Assembly: GCA_023212725.1 (NCBI GenBank)
Contig: JALBYF010000039.1
Coordinates: forward strand, 115,947 to 179,946
DNA: 64,000 nucleotides
Source of the DNA: Tranzscheliella williamsii
Lineage: Eukaryota > Basidiomycota > Ustilaginomycetes > Ustilaginales > Ustilaginaceae
Reading direction: 5' to 3'
Below the pieces are notes generated by a model. That model searched no databases and had not been told where the DNA came from. It saw nothing but the letters and a program-made list of their open reading frames with translations. Below, piece by piece: positions 9,676 to 20,481 of the stretch. Both the position numbers and the translations under genes were made by a program. The stretch's first letter is position 1. Each line of letters opens with the position of its first letter.

Positions 9676-10688
9676 GACGACGAACTAGGGTATCAGCAGA
9701 AACGAAGGGACGAATTTCACCAGCAGATTTAGATGGACAGACAGCTCTCGGCTCACTGCACAGCTACACGGTCAGGAGGGTATCTGTGGAGCGAGGCCTG
9801 CCGTCGTGCGCCGAGGCTAACGTGGGTTTGGGTAGCTGTGCTGCGGCCGAGGACCGGCGTGGTCTGGGCACGCTGGCGATGCTGGCCGAGGGATCTGAGG
9901 ACTGGCTCGTGCGGGCGGTCGCACGGTGTGGGGCGGGCGAGGCTTGGACAGCGAAGAAACGGTGCGATCGGCAAGAGGAGGAGGTGCGCTTGTCGGCAGT
10001 CGACGCTGCGTGGGCGCCGAGTGTAGAAGAAGAAGACTGGACCCTGAACTGGCGATGATGGGACTGAGCCGTCCGGATGTTGTGAAGCGAGAGGGTGTTA
10101 GGTGTAGGTCGAGGCGTAGAGATAACGAAAGAATGAGCGACAGCCTAATGTCGACGGCGCAACCACGCAGACCACCAAAGCAACCAACTACGCACAGGCT
10201 AACTAACTACTAACTACTATCCAAAAACAGTAATGTTGTTGCCCGTTTCCAAATCGACGACCTTTCATCTGCGACTCTAGGCCAAAGCTGCTGCACTACA
10301 AGTTTCATCCTGCCTTCAAGTGACAATCGGCGCAAGATCCAAGATCCGTAATCGAGGCGACGGAGGCGTCAAAAGAAAGGAATCTAACATATCTGTCCGC
10401 TCCCTCACCTCATCTTTCACCACTCCCCACTCACCACTCACCCCCCACTCGTCCTCGGCAGCTTCTTCGATTCTATAGCTCGGAATCGAAAAGGACAGGT
10501 GAGGGCAGGGGAGGCTCTCTATCGCAAAGAGCACAGCACAGACTGGCCAACAGACCCATCTCTCTATACGCTATCAGCAAGCGGCTAAGGATGCGGTTCC
10601 AAGGTGAATAGCAGTGACACAGTGTACGAGGAGAGCGAACCATGCCCATAGCACGGGGTATGGCGAAGGATGCGAGAGCGGAGGCTGG
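9676..10688. other. Promoter and leader of the poly-Q gene, and 3' flank of the Vtc1-like gene
   Basis: No supported coding region. The stretch next to 9675 should hold the promoter and leader of the minus-strand zinc-finger gene. Around 10197-10219 there is a cluster of CTAACTA repeats on the plus strand. Short frames here have no domain content. Confidence 0.5.
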
Positions 10689-11348
10689 CTAGAGATGACT
10701 TTCCAAGTCTCGTTGCTTGACTCGAAAGATAAAGTTGAGCAGAACAGCGATGAAAAGGGCGGCACAGATGACGGGGGGGCCGATGAGATCGTCAAAGTTG
10801 CCAGGATACTTGGTCTTGATCAGCGTAACCCGTCGCTGGTAGCTCCACAGGCCCCAAAGCAGGGTGAGAACGGCGATGCCGGCATAGACGACGCCGAAGG
10901 CCTTGATGGACCCTGAGGAGAGGTACTGCTTGGAAGGATCGGGATGCTCAGCGTTGTGATGTTGGAAGAAAGTGTCCGAGTTGAAGAGCGCCAGTGCAAA
11001 CGAGCCGATCAGAATGGAAACGCGAAGCCAGGAGATCCAGGTGCGCTCGTTTGCGAACCAGACCTTGGCTTCCACCCTGCTTTGCGAGACGATCTTCTTG
11101 GGCTTTCGAATGCGTGGCCGACTCGAGGTGGCCTGGGAAGAAGTAGCGCCGTAGCGGCTGCTTGACGACGAGGGTGCACCGTTGTGCTCCTCCTCGAGCA
11201 ACGGCGCACGCTCTGCATACTGCGACTCGTCGCTGCCGCCAAAGACGCTTTGCAACGCGACCACCGAGCGTCGATAGGCGTACGCTAGCGTGCCCTGCTG
11301 GCGTGGTTCCGACAGCGAGGTAGCAGCCTGTGCTGCACGCGGAGACAT
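10689..11348 (-). CDS. VTC1: Vtc1-like VTC-complex subunit (DUF202 membrane domain)
   Basis: From the ATG at 11348 the product is 219 aa. The first 95 residues are Ser-rich and disordered, with a basic patch (RPRIRKPKK). The rest is the three-helix VTC1/DUF202 domain. It shows RVEAKVWFANERTWISWLR before helix 1, a conserved FDDLIGP loop before helix 3 and a C-terminal LNFIFRVK. Yeast Vtc1 has the same blocks but is only about 130 aa, so the long N-terminus is an addition here. VTC makes polyphosphate at the vacuole membrane using ATP. Vtc1 has no SPX or polymerase domain and supports the catalytic subunit. Divergently arranged with the KH gene. Confidence 0.85.
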   Translation of the reverse strand: MSPRAAQAATSLSEPRQQGTLAYAYRRSVVALQSVFGGSDESQYAERAPLLEEEHNGAPSSSSSRYGATSSQATSSRPRIRKPKKIVSQSRVEAKVWFANERTWISWLRVSILIGSFALALFNSDTFFQHHNAEHPDPSKQYLSSGSIKAFGVVYAGIAVLTLLWGLWSYQRRVTLIKTKYPGNFDDLIGPPVICAALFIAVLLNFIFRVKQRDLESHL

Positions 11349-12416
11349 TTCGACAAAAAAGCTGTTGGGCAGTAGCAACGGCGATGTAGACCCGACTTGA
11401 CGTCAATCAAGTGGATGGGTTGCAAGGTGAGAGAGGGCGAGAGAGTAGTTATCTCCCATTGACTTTCAAATTGCCCACTCGACAGCGAGGCCATGAATAA
11501 GGCCAAACAGACGGCAGCGAGGAGAGCACACAGGCCAAGAGCGTTATTGTGCAGATGCCCGCATGTTAAAGCCCTTTTCTCATTTCCAATTCCGATAGAA
11601 CGTGCTTGGTTTGCCGCATCTGATTCGATTCACAATCTGCTACGGATAGATGTCTATGCACCAGCGATGTTCTTGATCGGGGAAATCTCGACCGATCCGT
11701 GTTCCGCGATCCGCAATTTGCATCCCAATCCACCTCCATTACCGCCCGATCTGACCGGCCCGATCGGAGGAGCTACCCAGTCGCGCCCTGCCTGACACTG
11801 GGTGTCGACCGAAGCTGACTCTGCGCACCGGCCATCCAGCGGCCCATTTCTGTCTGGTAGTTGGGTGCCCATGGCTGCGGTGGCCATTGTATGCAATCCA
11901 CGATCCGAAAGGGTGCGATCAGGCAGGCTTACCAGGCGGTGTAATGAAACGCCCTCCTTGTGAGTGACGGTCGGCGGTGTAAGATTGAAATGAGCTTTGC
12001 CAAAATTTTCGCGTTCTCGGCGCGGCTTTGGCATTTTTTTCTGGTTTGTTGGTAAAGGAGGATGGACTGAGTGGGAATGAATGGCAATGCGAATGTGAAT
12101 AGCTGAATGATGGCTCTCTGCTCTCCACTCGGACTCTGACAACTCGCTCGCACCTTCGAAAATTTGCTTTCAAGCAGGCCAACGCTGGCTCACACCCTTG
12201 CCTCCTCTCACCACCTTATCCTCTTCCGTTCGACATCCTCATATCCTTTGTCATCCTCCGACATCAGCTTCCCTCTCGAGCCTCCGCCTCTTCACCCATC
12301 TCAACCCCTTCCACCACGCACCTTCCCGCCTTCATCTCCGTTCTTCCTGAACTCTGCCCTTGGTCCGACCCCACCACCCGCCTTTTCTCATTACTCCCTC
12401 GCAAGTTTCCTCGACG
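11349..12416. other. Divergent promoter region between Vtc1-like and KH genes
   Basis: No gene is supported. The region serves two divergent genes. The 250 nt before 12417 are strongly C/T-rich on the plus strand, a typical leader for a highly expressed fungal gene. Confidence 0.55.
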
Positions 12417-13920
12417 ATGTCCATCGCTCCTGTCCCTGGTAAGTAGCCCAAATCCCCAACCGCAAACCCCTACCGCTTCTGCTCTTGTCGCCTTGCAAGC
12501 GCGTGGCCGTCGGTCTTTTGTGTGGAAGGGGACTGACACGCTTTTGTTTTCGCACACAGAAATTGCCCCCGAGGCCATCGCTGTGCCTGTCGAGGCCGCC
12601 GCTCCTGTTGATGCTGCCGACTCTGCGGCTGTGCCTGCCGGAGGCGAAGCCGCTGACGCCGATGCCACTGCTACGCTTACCATCCGGGCGCTTGTCTCCA
12701 CCAAGGAGGCCGGCATCATCATCGGCAAGGGCGGTGCCAACGTAGCTGAGCTTCGAGAGCAGACCGGCGTCAAGGCCGGCGTCAGCAAGGTTGTGCCTGG
12801 TGTTCACGACCGAGTCCTTTCCGTCACGGGTACCCTGGTTGGTATCTCTGACGCCTTTGCCCTCATCGCCAAGACCATCTTGGAAAACCCTCTCAACGCT
12901 CCTGTCCAGGCCGATGGCACCACCGCCGAGCCTGCCGTTCAGACCACCTCGGTCCGACTGCTCATCTCGCACAACCTCATGGGTACCGTCATTGGCCGAC
13001 AGGGTCTCAAGATCAAGTACATCCAGGACCTCTCTGGTGCCCGCATGGTGGCCTCCAAAGAGATGCTCCCTCAATCCACCGAGCGTGTCGTTGAAGTGCA
13101 GGGTTCGGTCGAGGCCATCCGAGTCGCGCTCCACGAAATTGCCAAGTGTCTCGCCGAAGACTGGGACCGATCGCAGAATGTGGTTCTCTACCAGCCCGGC
13201 CAGGGCGATGGCCCCGGCATCCTCGCCGCCGGCGGCATGGGTGGTCTTCAGCAGCAGGGTCACCGTCGACAGGGTGGCCCCGCCTACCTTGCTGGCGCCA
13301 TGAACAACCTCAACCTCGGTGCCGCCTCCAACAGCGGTGCTACCTTTAACAACGCTCACAACAACAACGCCAACTCGAACACCAACGGCCCCGCCACCAA
13401 CCATGCCAATCAGCAGCAGCGACGCGACGGCGCTGCTCGTCGAACCGACCCCAACGCTGTCGTTACGCCGGGAGGAGGGTTGGTGGCCGGTGCCACTGCC
13501 AACTCGGCCGCTACAGGCGAGCCCAATGCCACCGCCCCCCCGCTCGTTGACGCTGCCAACCTGCGAACGCAGAACATCTCGATCCCCTCGGACATGGTCG
13601 GATGCATCATTGGCAAGGGCGGTTCCAAGATCACCGAGATCCGACGACTGAGCGGCTCTCGCATCTCGATTGCCAAGGTGCCCCATGACGAGACTGGCGA
13701 GCGAATGTTTACCATCCAGGGCACCCCAGAAGCCAACGAAAAGGCGCTCTTCCTGCTCTACAACCAGCTCGAGACTGAGAAGGAGCGACGACAGAAGCAG
13801 ACCGCCAACGGCAATGCCAACGGTGCCGCCGACGAGGATACCCAGGCTTCCAGTGCCAGTGCTGCTGCTGCCGCCGCCGCTGCTGCCGCTGCTGCCACCG
13901 CTGCTGCCACCTCTGCCTGA
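12417..13920 (+). CDS. Three-KH-domain RNA-binding protein (Pbp2/Rnc1/PCBP type)
   Basis: I join exon 12417-12438 to exon 12560-13920. The intron 12439-12559 has a GTAAGT donor and a CACACAG acceptor and is spliced in phase, giving a 460-aa protein starting MSIAPVPEIAPEA. KH1 (about 45-115, GKGG loop), KH2 (about 138-212, GRQG) and KH3 (about 345-415, GKGG) all keep the GxxG nucleic-acid loop. KH2 and KH3 are separated by an Asn/Gly-rich linker, and the C-terminus ends in poly-Ala. The spacing (two KH domains together, the third distant) is that of poly(C)-binding proteins such as fission yeast Rnc1, which bind mRNA. Codon use is strongly C-ending, which suggests high expression. Without the splice the frame would start at 12493 with an unrelated N-terminus. 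Confidence 0.88.
13862..13917 (+). repeat. GCY codon run coding C-terminal poly-Ala
   Basis: Repeated GCT/GCC codons give a near-uninterrupted Ala run, broken by Thr and Ser, at the end of the KH protein. Confidence 0.75.
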
Positions 13921-14483
13921 ACGTTTTCCGGTGGAAAAAGATGTGGGGATGCCGGGATGTCGTGCTTTTGCCGATCTGGCCGGCCCTCATGAAACCCCAA
14001 AAAGAAAAGCACGGCTACTGGGAAGCGTTGCAGTTTGGTGCTTTCTGTAGCCGTAGCTGTGGGCTGACAGTGACGAGCCGACGAGCTGACGACCTCTGCT
14101 CTGGTGAATCCTTACCCGTTCTTCCGTCCGACTTGTCTCGCTCCCGCCCGCCTGCTTCCCTGCCGTCTCGGTCGCATTGTGATTGTTGGCTTTGCAGTTA
14201 TTTCCGGTGTAACATCATTCCTTTCCGCTTGCCACCGAACAGATCTGTGAGCGAGCGAGCCTGGCGTCCTCAGGCGGGCTTGGCTGATATCTGCCTGTTG
14301 GGTGATGAGATGGGTGAGCGCCGGATTCGGAGATCGGGCGAGATTGACATTGGATGTTGGAAGATCTGGCTGACGTCTTCAGCTTGCGATGTCAGCTAGG
14401 CTCACGTCTCCGCTCCACGTCGATCAGCGGTGCTCTCAGGACGCATCGTTTGCGTCTGACAGTGGCAACGCTGGAGCTGCAAG
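13921..14483. other. Intergenic region between KH and RCC1-like genes
   Basis: No supported gene. It holds the 3' flank of the KH gene and the promoter of the RCC1-like gene. Confidence 0.5.
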
Positions 14484-16109
14484 ATGACGGCACGGAGCAC
14501 CGCTTGCTGTGCTCTGGTCACGGTATGCGGGCGGCCACGGACTACACGCTTTGGCCTACAGCTGAGGCGCGAGCGAGCCGCCTTGAGCACGACGGCTCCA
14601 GCACGGCGCCAGCATGTCGTGTACTTTGGCGATGTCCTCGGGCACTCGTCGTCGCTTCAGTTCGACACGCTGCCGCGGACGTGGCTCGACGCGGTGGGCG
14701 TTGGTGCCGACGTGGACCACGGGGTGTCGTGGACAGCCGCCTCGAGCAGCTCTCCGTCGCACAGCCTGCTCAGCTACACTCTGCTCGACGAGCCGGTCGA
14801 GCCGGGTAGTGGACGGCCTCGTCCGTCCAGCGAAGAGCCGGCCGCGCAAGCGACCGCAGCCAAGCCTGCACATGTGCTGGACCCGGGCGACCGCTCCGCC
14901 TGTCGGTCCAAGGTGTTTGCCGTAGGCCAGAATACGCATGGCCAGCTCGGACTCGGGTATGCCTCGCACGAAGCGACGCGAGGCATGGTCGCCGGCTCGC
15001 TCGACGCCAAGCGCACCATCACCCATCTCGCCGCTGGCAACGGCTTCAGCTTGCTTGCCACCGCGCGCGAGGCGGTGGGCACCTCCCGTCTGTACGGCTT
15101 CGGCAACGACACACTCGGGCAGCTCGGCCTCGGCAGTGGCGCCCCGTCGACCGCCGCAGCCGACACCTATGTGAACGGCAATCCGTTGGACCCCTACGAC
15201 CTGTCGGCGCGCCATCCTGCGACCGGGTTGCCCCAGCTCTGCCTGCATCCGCTCCCGCAGCCTGTCCTGGCCGGCGCGCTGGAAGACCACTGCTGCACGG
15301 TCCAAAGCCTCGCCGTCGGCCTGGACCACTCGCTTGTGCTGGTGGAGCGCATCGTCAACGGGCTTCGCTGCCAGCAGGTCCTCTCTGCCGGCCTCAATAC
15401 CGATGGCCAGCTCGGCGTTACTGCGCCCGCCGACGCGCAGCAGGTCCCCATCCAGCCGCTCCTCCAGCGCACCTTCCAGCCGGTCCCGCTCGGTCTAGAA
15501 TCGGCGTCGAGCGAGCCAATCACGGCGGTGGTTTGTGGCGCCGACACGTCGTATGCCGTGACGGCCGCGTCGGACGTGTGGGTCTGGGGCAACTCGGAGT
15601 ACGGGCAGGGGCTGGGGGGGGTCGTGGACCGGATGGCGACGCCCGTGTTTGTACCCAACCCGCTGCCCCAGGCGTACCAGCGCCACGCACTCGCCATCCC
15701 CCCCCGCCTAGCCATCCATACCCTCGTCGCCGGCGGCGCCTTCGCCGCCATCCTCGACACCGAACACCGCGTCTGGACCGTCGGCCTCGGCCCCACACAC
15801 TCCCACCACACCCTCACCCTCGTCGACGCCCTCGCCGACACCCCCGTCGCCGCCCTCCACGCCGGCCTCGAGTACATGGTGGCCGTCACCGCGCCGAGTG
15901 ACATCTGGATCTGGGGCATCCCCCCCCGCTCCACCCAGCTCGGCCCCCTCCCCACCCCCACCCGCATCCCCCTCCCACCTCTCCACAGCCACTCCCCTTC
16001 CACCACAGTCCAGCACGTCTCGTGCACCCGCGACCACCTCATCGCCGTCGTCGAAGACGGCATCCACCCCGTCGGCGTCTGGGCCGAATGCATCGCATCT
16101 CCCTCCTAG
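14484..16109 (+). CDS. RCC1-repeat protein, probably mitochondrial (RCC1L/Fmp25-like)
   Basis: The 541-aa product starts with about 40 residues rich in Arg, Ala, Thr and Ser and lacking acids, a plausible mitochondrial presequence. From residue about 145 it shows RCC1-type beta-propeller repeats with the G-x-N-x-x-G-Q-L-G-L pattern: VFAVGQNTHGQLGLG, LYGFGNDTLGQLGLG, VLSAGLNTDGQLGV and VWVWGNSEYGQG. Nuclear RCC1 lacks such a presequence. Human RCC1L and yeast Fmp25 are mitochondrial propellers linked to mitoribosome assembly or complex III. The assignment to that group rests on the targeting signal and is inferred. Intronless. Coding strand turns C-rich after about 15650. Confidence 0.78.
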   Translation: MTARSTACCALVTVCGRPRTTRFGLQLRRERAALSTTAPARRQHVVYFGDVLGHSSSLQFDTLPRTWLDAVGVGADVDHGVSWTAASSSSPSHSLLSYTLLDEPVEPGSGRPRPSSEEPAAQATAAKPAHVLDPGDRSACRSKVFAVGQNTHGQLGLGYASHEATRGMVAGSLDAKRTITHLAAGNGFSLLATAREAVGTSRLYGFGNDTLGQLGLGSGAPSTAAADTYVNGNPLDPYDLSARHPATGLPQLCLHPLPQPVLAGALEDHCCTVQSLAVGLDHSLVLVERIVNGLRCQQVLSAGLNTDGQLGVTAPADAQQVPIQPLLQRTFQPVPLGLESASSEPITAVVCGADTSYAVTAASDVWVWGNSEYGQGLGGVVDRMATPVFVPNPLPQAYQRHALAIPPRLAIHTLVAGGAFAAILDTEHRVWTVGLGPTHSHHTLTLVDALADTPVAALHAGLEYMVAVTAPSDIWIWGIPPRSTQLGPLPTPTRIPLPPLHSHSPSTTVQHVSCTRDHLIAVVEDGIHPVGVWAECIASPS

Positions 16110-16289
16110 GACCAAAGACTCATCGCCACATCGACACCGCATCGGCGCCGCATCGACGCCGCCTCCCACAGCACAGCCATCACGGCCATTTCAACGAGGA
16201 TTCACTTTGGCATTGTTGACCGCTTCATTTTTGGTGGCTGGTGCGTTTTCGGTGGGGAAGGGAGGCGCATTTCGGTGTTCTGGAGCAGC

Positions 16290-18902
16290 TCAGCGACGGC
16301 GCTGGGTGATGCGGGTTGTGGGGCTGTGGTCGGAGTCGTCGGTGTCGACGGTGCTGTAGCGGGCGGCCTTGGAGGGGCGGTCGTCGGGCTCGGCGTCGGA
16401 GCTGTCGACGGCGATGGGGCCGAGTTCGGTGCCGGGCGGGTGGGGATGCGGGGCGCGCGAGCTGTAGTTTCGGAAGAGCGGGATGATGGGGTCTCGGCGC
16501 GGCGGTGTTGGTGGTTGTGCTTCGGGCGGTTCGGCGAGGAGTGCCTGCTGGACGTGGTCGAACTCGGCGAGGACAGCGTCGAGCCGCTCTACCTGGCCGC
16601 GCAGCCGGGCGACACGCTCGACCGCCGCGCGCCGCTCGCTGTCCGCACCGGCCAGGTACTTGTCGTACAGCTGCGCCTCGCTCAGTTCGGCACGGATCGC
16701 CGCCACCACCGTCTGCGCAAGGTGCCCGCGCAGGTCCTGCACCAGCCTCGCCGGGATCTGCTCCGCCTCGCCCACCACCAGCGCACCGAAGCAGTTAAAG
16801 TCGGCGCGCAGATGCGCCATGGTCATCAGCCCACGATACACCTCTGGCATCAGCGTCGCCAGCCGGTCTGCCATGAGCAGCAGTGGCTGCACAATGCGCA
16901 GCTGCGTAGGCGTGCTGGGGGTGCTGCGGGCGCTGGGGGTGGTGGGGGCGGGTGGGGTTTCTTTCCTGGTGGGCGTGCGTGGTGGGCGCGGGGGGGTCTT
17001 GGCCGATGTGGTTGCGGATTCGAGGTCGGCCCAGGAGCGAGGCAGCCAGCCGTGGGCGTGCTCGAGGTCGAGCGCCTTGCGTGTGTTGGCGAGCACGAGC
17101 GGGTCGCCGGCGCGGCTGCGCGCATTCACCACCACGCTCGCCCGCAGCACCAGGTATGATTCTGCCTCGGCCGCCGCCCACTCTGCGTATCCACCACGGC
17201 GGCCATACTCGGCGGGCTGTGCCGCCACCCGTCCCGCCAAGTCCCGCAGCTCCCCGGCCAAGCGCGCCTGCACGTACCGCTCCGCCACCGCCACCACCTG
17301 CCCACATAGCACCCCGTACCGCTCGCCCAACGCTGCCGGCACCGCCCCGCGCAACATCCCCGCCAGCTCGCCGCGCGCATGCACCGCATACCGCCCCACA
17401 AACGCCGACAACTCCGCCTGCCACCCCCCATGCACCCCCACCAAATACGTCCCCGCTGCCAAGAACGGATTCCCCCCCACCACGGCCAGCGCTGTCACCA
17501 CATCGTCCATCGTGATCGGCGCCTTCTCCACCCCGCCCTCGGCGCGTGCGGTTGGCTGGAGGTCGGTCTCGGCAAAGCTCCAGGGCCGCGCGTGGTAGGC
17601 GCTGGCAATGTGGGCGGTGGCCGCCTCGGCGGCGGTGAGCGGGAGGTAGGTGGGGGCGAGTGCCAGGACGCCGCGGACGAGGAAGGGCGTCATGCGCGCG
17701 CGGACCGCCTCGGGCGCCACGCACAGATGGTGCGAGATGCGGTCGAGCAAGCGCAGGAGTTCGGGGAGGGTGTCAAAGGTGGTGGGGGCGGGGGCGGTGG
17801 CGGTGAGGGTGTCGAGCTGGAGGCGTTTGGTGGTGAGGCGGGCGCGGAGGGTGCGGGCGCAGGCGGGGAGGGAGGCCTTGATGTGGGCGACGAGGAGCGT
17901 GCTCAGGTGGTGGTAGAGGCGGTCGAGGCCGCAGCGCGCCGTGGTGAAGGCGGCGCCGTGGGTGCTGTCCAGCAGTGCCGCGGTGCGGTGCCAGGCGTTT
18001 GTGGGGGTGTTTGCGTCGAAGAAGGCCGCCTCGAGCGTGCGGGCGTCGGCGAGGCGCTCGCCGTGCGCAGGGCAGCGCACCACATGCCAGCCATGGCGGA
18101 GCGCCGTGGGCGCCGGCGGCACCGCTCCCAGCAAGCGCGCCCACTGCGGCTCCGCCCCCGCCGGCATCCGGTCCGGCATGGTCAGCACCCCAATGGTGCG
18201 CACCCCGCCTGGATCGGCGGCACGCACCTCGCTGAAGGCGCTCTGGTGCGCCACATCCATCGCCGTCGACACGGTCAGCACCAGCAGCGCCGCCGGGTCC
18301 CCCACCTCGCACCGCACCACCTCGCGCACCGCCGCCACATCCTCCGCCTTGCCCTCGGCGATCAAGCCAGGCAGATCCGTAAACCGCAGCGGCGCAGCCC
18401 CCGGCTCGACAATCGTCAGCACCAGCCGCGCCCCCACGCCAAAGAACCGCGCAAGCTGCTCGCCCCCCTCCAGCTCCTCCATCTCGTCCACCGCCACCTC
18501 CAAATACCTCGCCGCGGCTTTGGCATCTCGATCGCGCAGTGCCAGGGTTGCGCGCCGCAGTCGCTCTGCCACTGCGTCTGCCTCGTGCATCACCCCGCCG
18601 AATGCTACCGCTCCTGCCCCGCGCCCGCGCACCAGCGCCACCCGCGCCTCCCACTCGCTCCCCGGCGCGATCACAACATCCACCGCCCCCCGCGTACACG
18701 TCCCCTGCCCACGCGGCATCCCCACCCCCGCCAAACACTCCACCAAGCAACTCTTCCCCACCGACTGCCCCCCCACCAGCACCAGCCGCGGGATCCGCAA
18801 CCCCCCCTCCCCTTCTTCCTCTGGCTCTCCCTCCGCCATCGCTTCCACCTCGTGCCATAGCGCGAATAGCCGCCGCGCCCACTCGCCGTAGTCCGTCCCC
18901 AT
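16290..18902 (-). CDS. Dynamin-family GTPase with divergent G4 motif
   Basis: From the ATG at 18902 (MGTDYGEWARRLF) the product is 870 aa. The G domain contains a P-loop GGQSVGKS (44-51), a G2 threonine in GQGTCTRG, the DLPG motif (176-179) and TMPD (241-244) where dynamins normally have T/SKxD. The helical middle and GED-like stalk follow (to about 800), then a disordered tail ending in Arg. No PH domain or transmembrane segment was seen, so it resembles soluble Mx/Vps1-like members rather than a classical dynamin. The frame stays open upstream to 19457, but that part lies opposite the neighbouring gene and looks non-coding. Membrane remodelling is the family role; the target organelle is unknown. 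Confidence 0.82.
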   Translation of the reverse strand: MGTDYGEWARRLFALWHEVEAMAEGEPEEEGEGGLRIPRLVLVGGQSVGKSCLVECLAGVGMPRGQGTCTRGAVDVVIAPGSEWEARVALVRGRGAGAVAFGGVMHEADAVAERLRRATLALRDRDAKAAARYLEVAVDEMEELEGGEQLARFFGVGARLVLTIVEPGAAPLRFTDLPGLIAEGKAEDVAAVREVVRCEVGDPAALLVLTVSTAMDVAHQSAFSEVRAADPGGVRTIGVLTMPDRMPAGAEPQWARLLGAVPPAPTALRHGWHVVRCPAHGERLADARTLEAAFFDANTPTNAWHRTAALLDSTHGAAFTTARCGLDRLYHHLSTLLVAHIKASLPACARTLRARLTTKRLQLDTLTATAPAPTTFDTLPELLRLLDRISHHLCVAPEAVRARMTPFLVRGVLALAPTYLPLTAAEAATAHIASAYHARPWSFAETDLQPTARAEGGVEKAPITMDDVVTALAVVGGNPFLAAGTYLVGVHGGWQAELSAFVGRYAVHARGELAGMLRGAVPAALGERYGVLCGQVVAVAERYVQARLAGELRDLAGRVAAQPAEYGRRGGYAEWAAAEAESYLVLRASVVVNARSRAGDPLVLANTRKALDLEHAHGWLPRSWADLESATTSAKTPPRPPRTPTRKETPPAPTTPSARSTPSTPTQLRIVQPLLLMADRLATLMPEVYRGLMTMAHLRADFNCFGALVVGEAEQIPARLVQDLRGHLAQTVVAAIRAELSEAQLYDKYLAGADSERRAAVERVARLRGQVERLDAVLAEFDHVQQALLAEPPEAQPPTPPRRDPIIPLFRNYSSRAPHPHPPGTELGPIAVDSSDAEPDDRPSKAARYSTVDTDDSDHSPTTRITQRRR

Positions 18903-19230
18903 CCCTGCCGCTTGGCTTGCGTGTCGGGTTCCAGCTCGTGCCAGTCGGCTTGCCTGCCGCGCTGCGCTGGGGGTTGCGATGCGGTAGGAGGACAAGCAGC
19001 ACAGCGCAGCAAAGCGCAGCACAGACGCGGCGCACAAGCCTTTGTACGGCACAAGCGCGGACCGCGGCTGCGTGGACCGCTCCGCACGCATTGTCCCACG
19101 CGGCGCTGCGCGGGCGCGCCGCTCCAAGAATAGAAACCAGTGCCGCAGTACAGTACAGTTCCGCCGGGCCGCGGCGGTGACCGGCGGGCGGGAAGAGTGG
19201 ATGCAAGAGGCGGCTGGAAGGGGGTTGGGG
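18903..19230. other. Short spacer between two minus-strand genes
   Basis: This is the promoter of the dynamin-like gene and 3' flank of the membrane-protein gene. Nothing else is seen apart from short direct repeats of AGCACAGCG-like sequence near 19000-19025. Confidence 0.5.
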
Positions 19231-20481
19231 TTAGCGGGGTGGGGGGGTGGTGGTGTGGGAGGCGGCGAGGGCGAGGACGGTGCGCGGGTGGGGCTCGCGC
19301 GCGCGCTGGGCGGCACGCCACCGCTGCGAGACGCGGAGCAGATGCGGATCGTCGACGACGAGCGCGCGCGCCACGTCCACCATCTCGGCGGTGTGCAGCA
19401 GACTCTGCACCGACAGCTGCGCCGCGTCCAGATGGTGGATGCTCTGCTCGAAGGCACTCAGCCTCGCCGGCGCCGGCCACAGATAGACGACGACGACGAG
19501 CAGCAGCGTGACGCCCTGGCGCACCAGATGCAGATTGCAGTGCCAGTGGTTGAGCCGCGACGAGCCGGCACTCACCTGGCCAAACTGCCACATGACCAGC
19601 ATCTCCACCCCCATCAACACCGCCAGGCAGCCCACCGCCGCAGAGCGCCATCCACTGCGGTCCGCCTCGGCATGGCAAGCGCGCGCCGTGCTCGACTGGT
19701 CCCGCCGCGCCGCTCTCCGGTTCCATAGCCCGAACAACGAGGCAAGCTGGCGTACGGCGAGAGCGACAGAGTCGTGTGGGTGGGTAGTAACCAGGCCGAT
19801 GGCGAGGAATCTCCAGGCATAGGCGCGGAAGAGGAAGGGCAGCGAGTAGAAAAAGTAGTCGATGCCGGACTTGCAAAAGGTGCAGTCGATCAGCGGGCGG
19901 GCGCCGAGGAGGAGGTACATGCGGCGGCCCTCGTAGCTCGAGAGGCGCGCGATGAGCGCCTGGAGCTCGAGCTGCTTGGGCTCGGTATGATAGCCTATGG
20001 GAAGCGTGGAGCCGGCCATGGCGATCAGCTGGCGGAGCGTGGTGGTGGGGATGGTGATCGGCGCGTCGTAGGCAAGGAAGAGGTCGGGGCGGTAGCCTCC
20101 TCGCAGCAGGCTCAGGTGGAGCGGCGCATTCTCGCTGCCGGAGAGGCTCGTATACGAACTGGGCGCAGTGTAGAGCGTGTAGATGGCGCTGCGCACGGCA
20201 TCGATGGTGCTGGCGGGGATAAACAGGTCGATGCCGTACTGAACAGGGACGAGATTGCGGATGCTGACCAGGACGAGCAGCGCGGCAACCAGGGTGACCG
20301 ACGTGGTGAAGGGGGTCGAGAACGGAGTGAGGCGTGCGCCAGACACGAAGCGCGGCGGCACGGGCTGCGACGGATGGCGCGGCCTATGGGTCCGAGATGT
20401 CGCCATCAGCGCCCTGGCCTGCCGAACGAGCGGAGGCACGACGACCATGCCCAGCACCAGATACACCGACAAGTCGGCCAT
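19231..20481 (-). CDS. Conserved-looking multi-pass membrane protein, function unknown
   Basis: From the ATG at 20481 the product is about 416 aa. It has hydrophobic segments near residues 3-20, 55-75, 215-250 (YFFYSLPFLFRAYAW), 305-325 and 345-365. A central soluble block has conserved-looking features: RLSSYEGRRMYLLLGARPLIDCTFCKSG with a CxxC-like pair just before a membrane helix. Similar blocks occur in unannotated fungal membrane proteins as far as I recall, but I can assign no function. The frame is open to an ATG at 20613, which would add 44 residues; the shorter form begins directly before the first hydrophobic helix and is preferred. Confidence 0.65.
   Translation of the reverse strand: MADLSVYLVLGMVVVPPLVRQARALMATSRTHRPRHPSQPVPPRFVSGARLTPFSTPFTTSVTLVAALLVLVSIRNLVPVQYGIDLFIPASTIDAVRSAIYTLYTAPSSYTSLSGSENAPLHLSLLRGGYRPDLFLAYDAPITIPTTTLRQLIAMAGSTLPIGYHTEPKQLELQALIARLSSYEGRRMYLLLGARPLIDCTFCKSGIDYFFYSLPFLFRAYAWRFLAIGLVTTHPHDSVALAVRQLASLFGLWNRRAARRDQSSTARACHAEADRSGWRSAAVGCLAVLMGVEMLVMWQFGQVSAGSSRLNHWHCNLHLVRQGVTLLLVVVVYLWPAPARLSAFEQSIHHLDAAQLSVQSLLHTAEMVDVARALVVDDPHLLRVSQRWRAAQRAREPHPRTVLALAASHTTTPPPR

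Noticed and set aside
12391..13686. 431-codon minus-strand frame
   Set aside because: Antisense to the three KH domains; product is Gly/Val/Asp-rich without motifs.
17379..18860. 493-codon plus-strand frame
   Set aside because: Antisense to the dynamin GTPase domain; no recognisable domain.
18903..19457. N-terminal extension of the dynamin frame
   Set aside because: It overlaps the neighbouring gene's 3' coding region and has Arg/Pro-rich non-coding composition; the ATG at 18902 is followed by a normal dynamin start.
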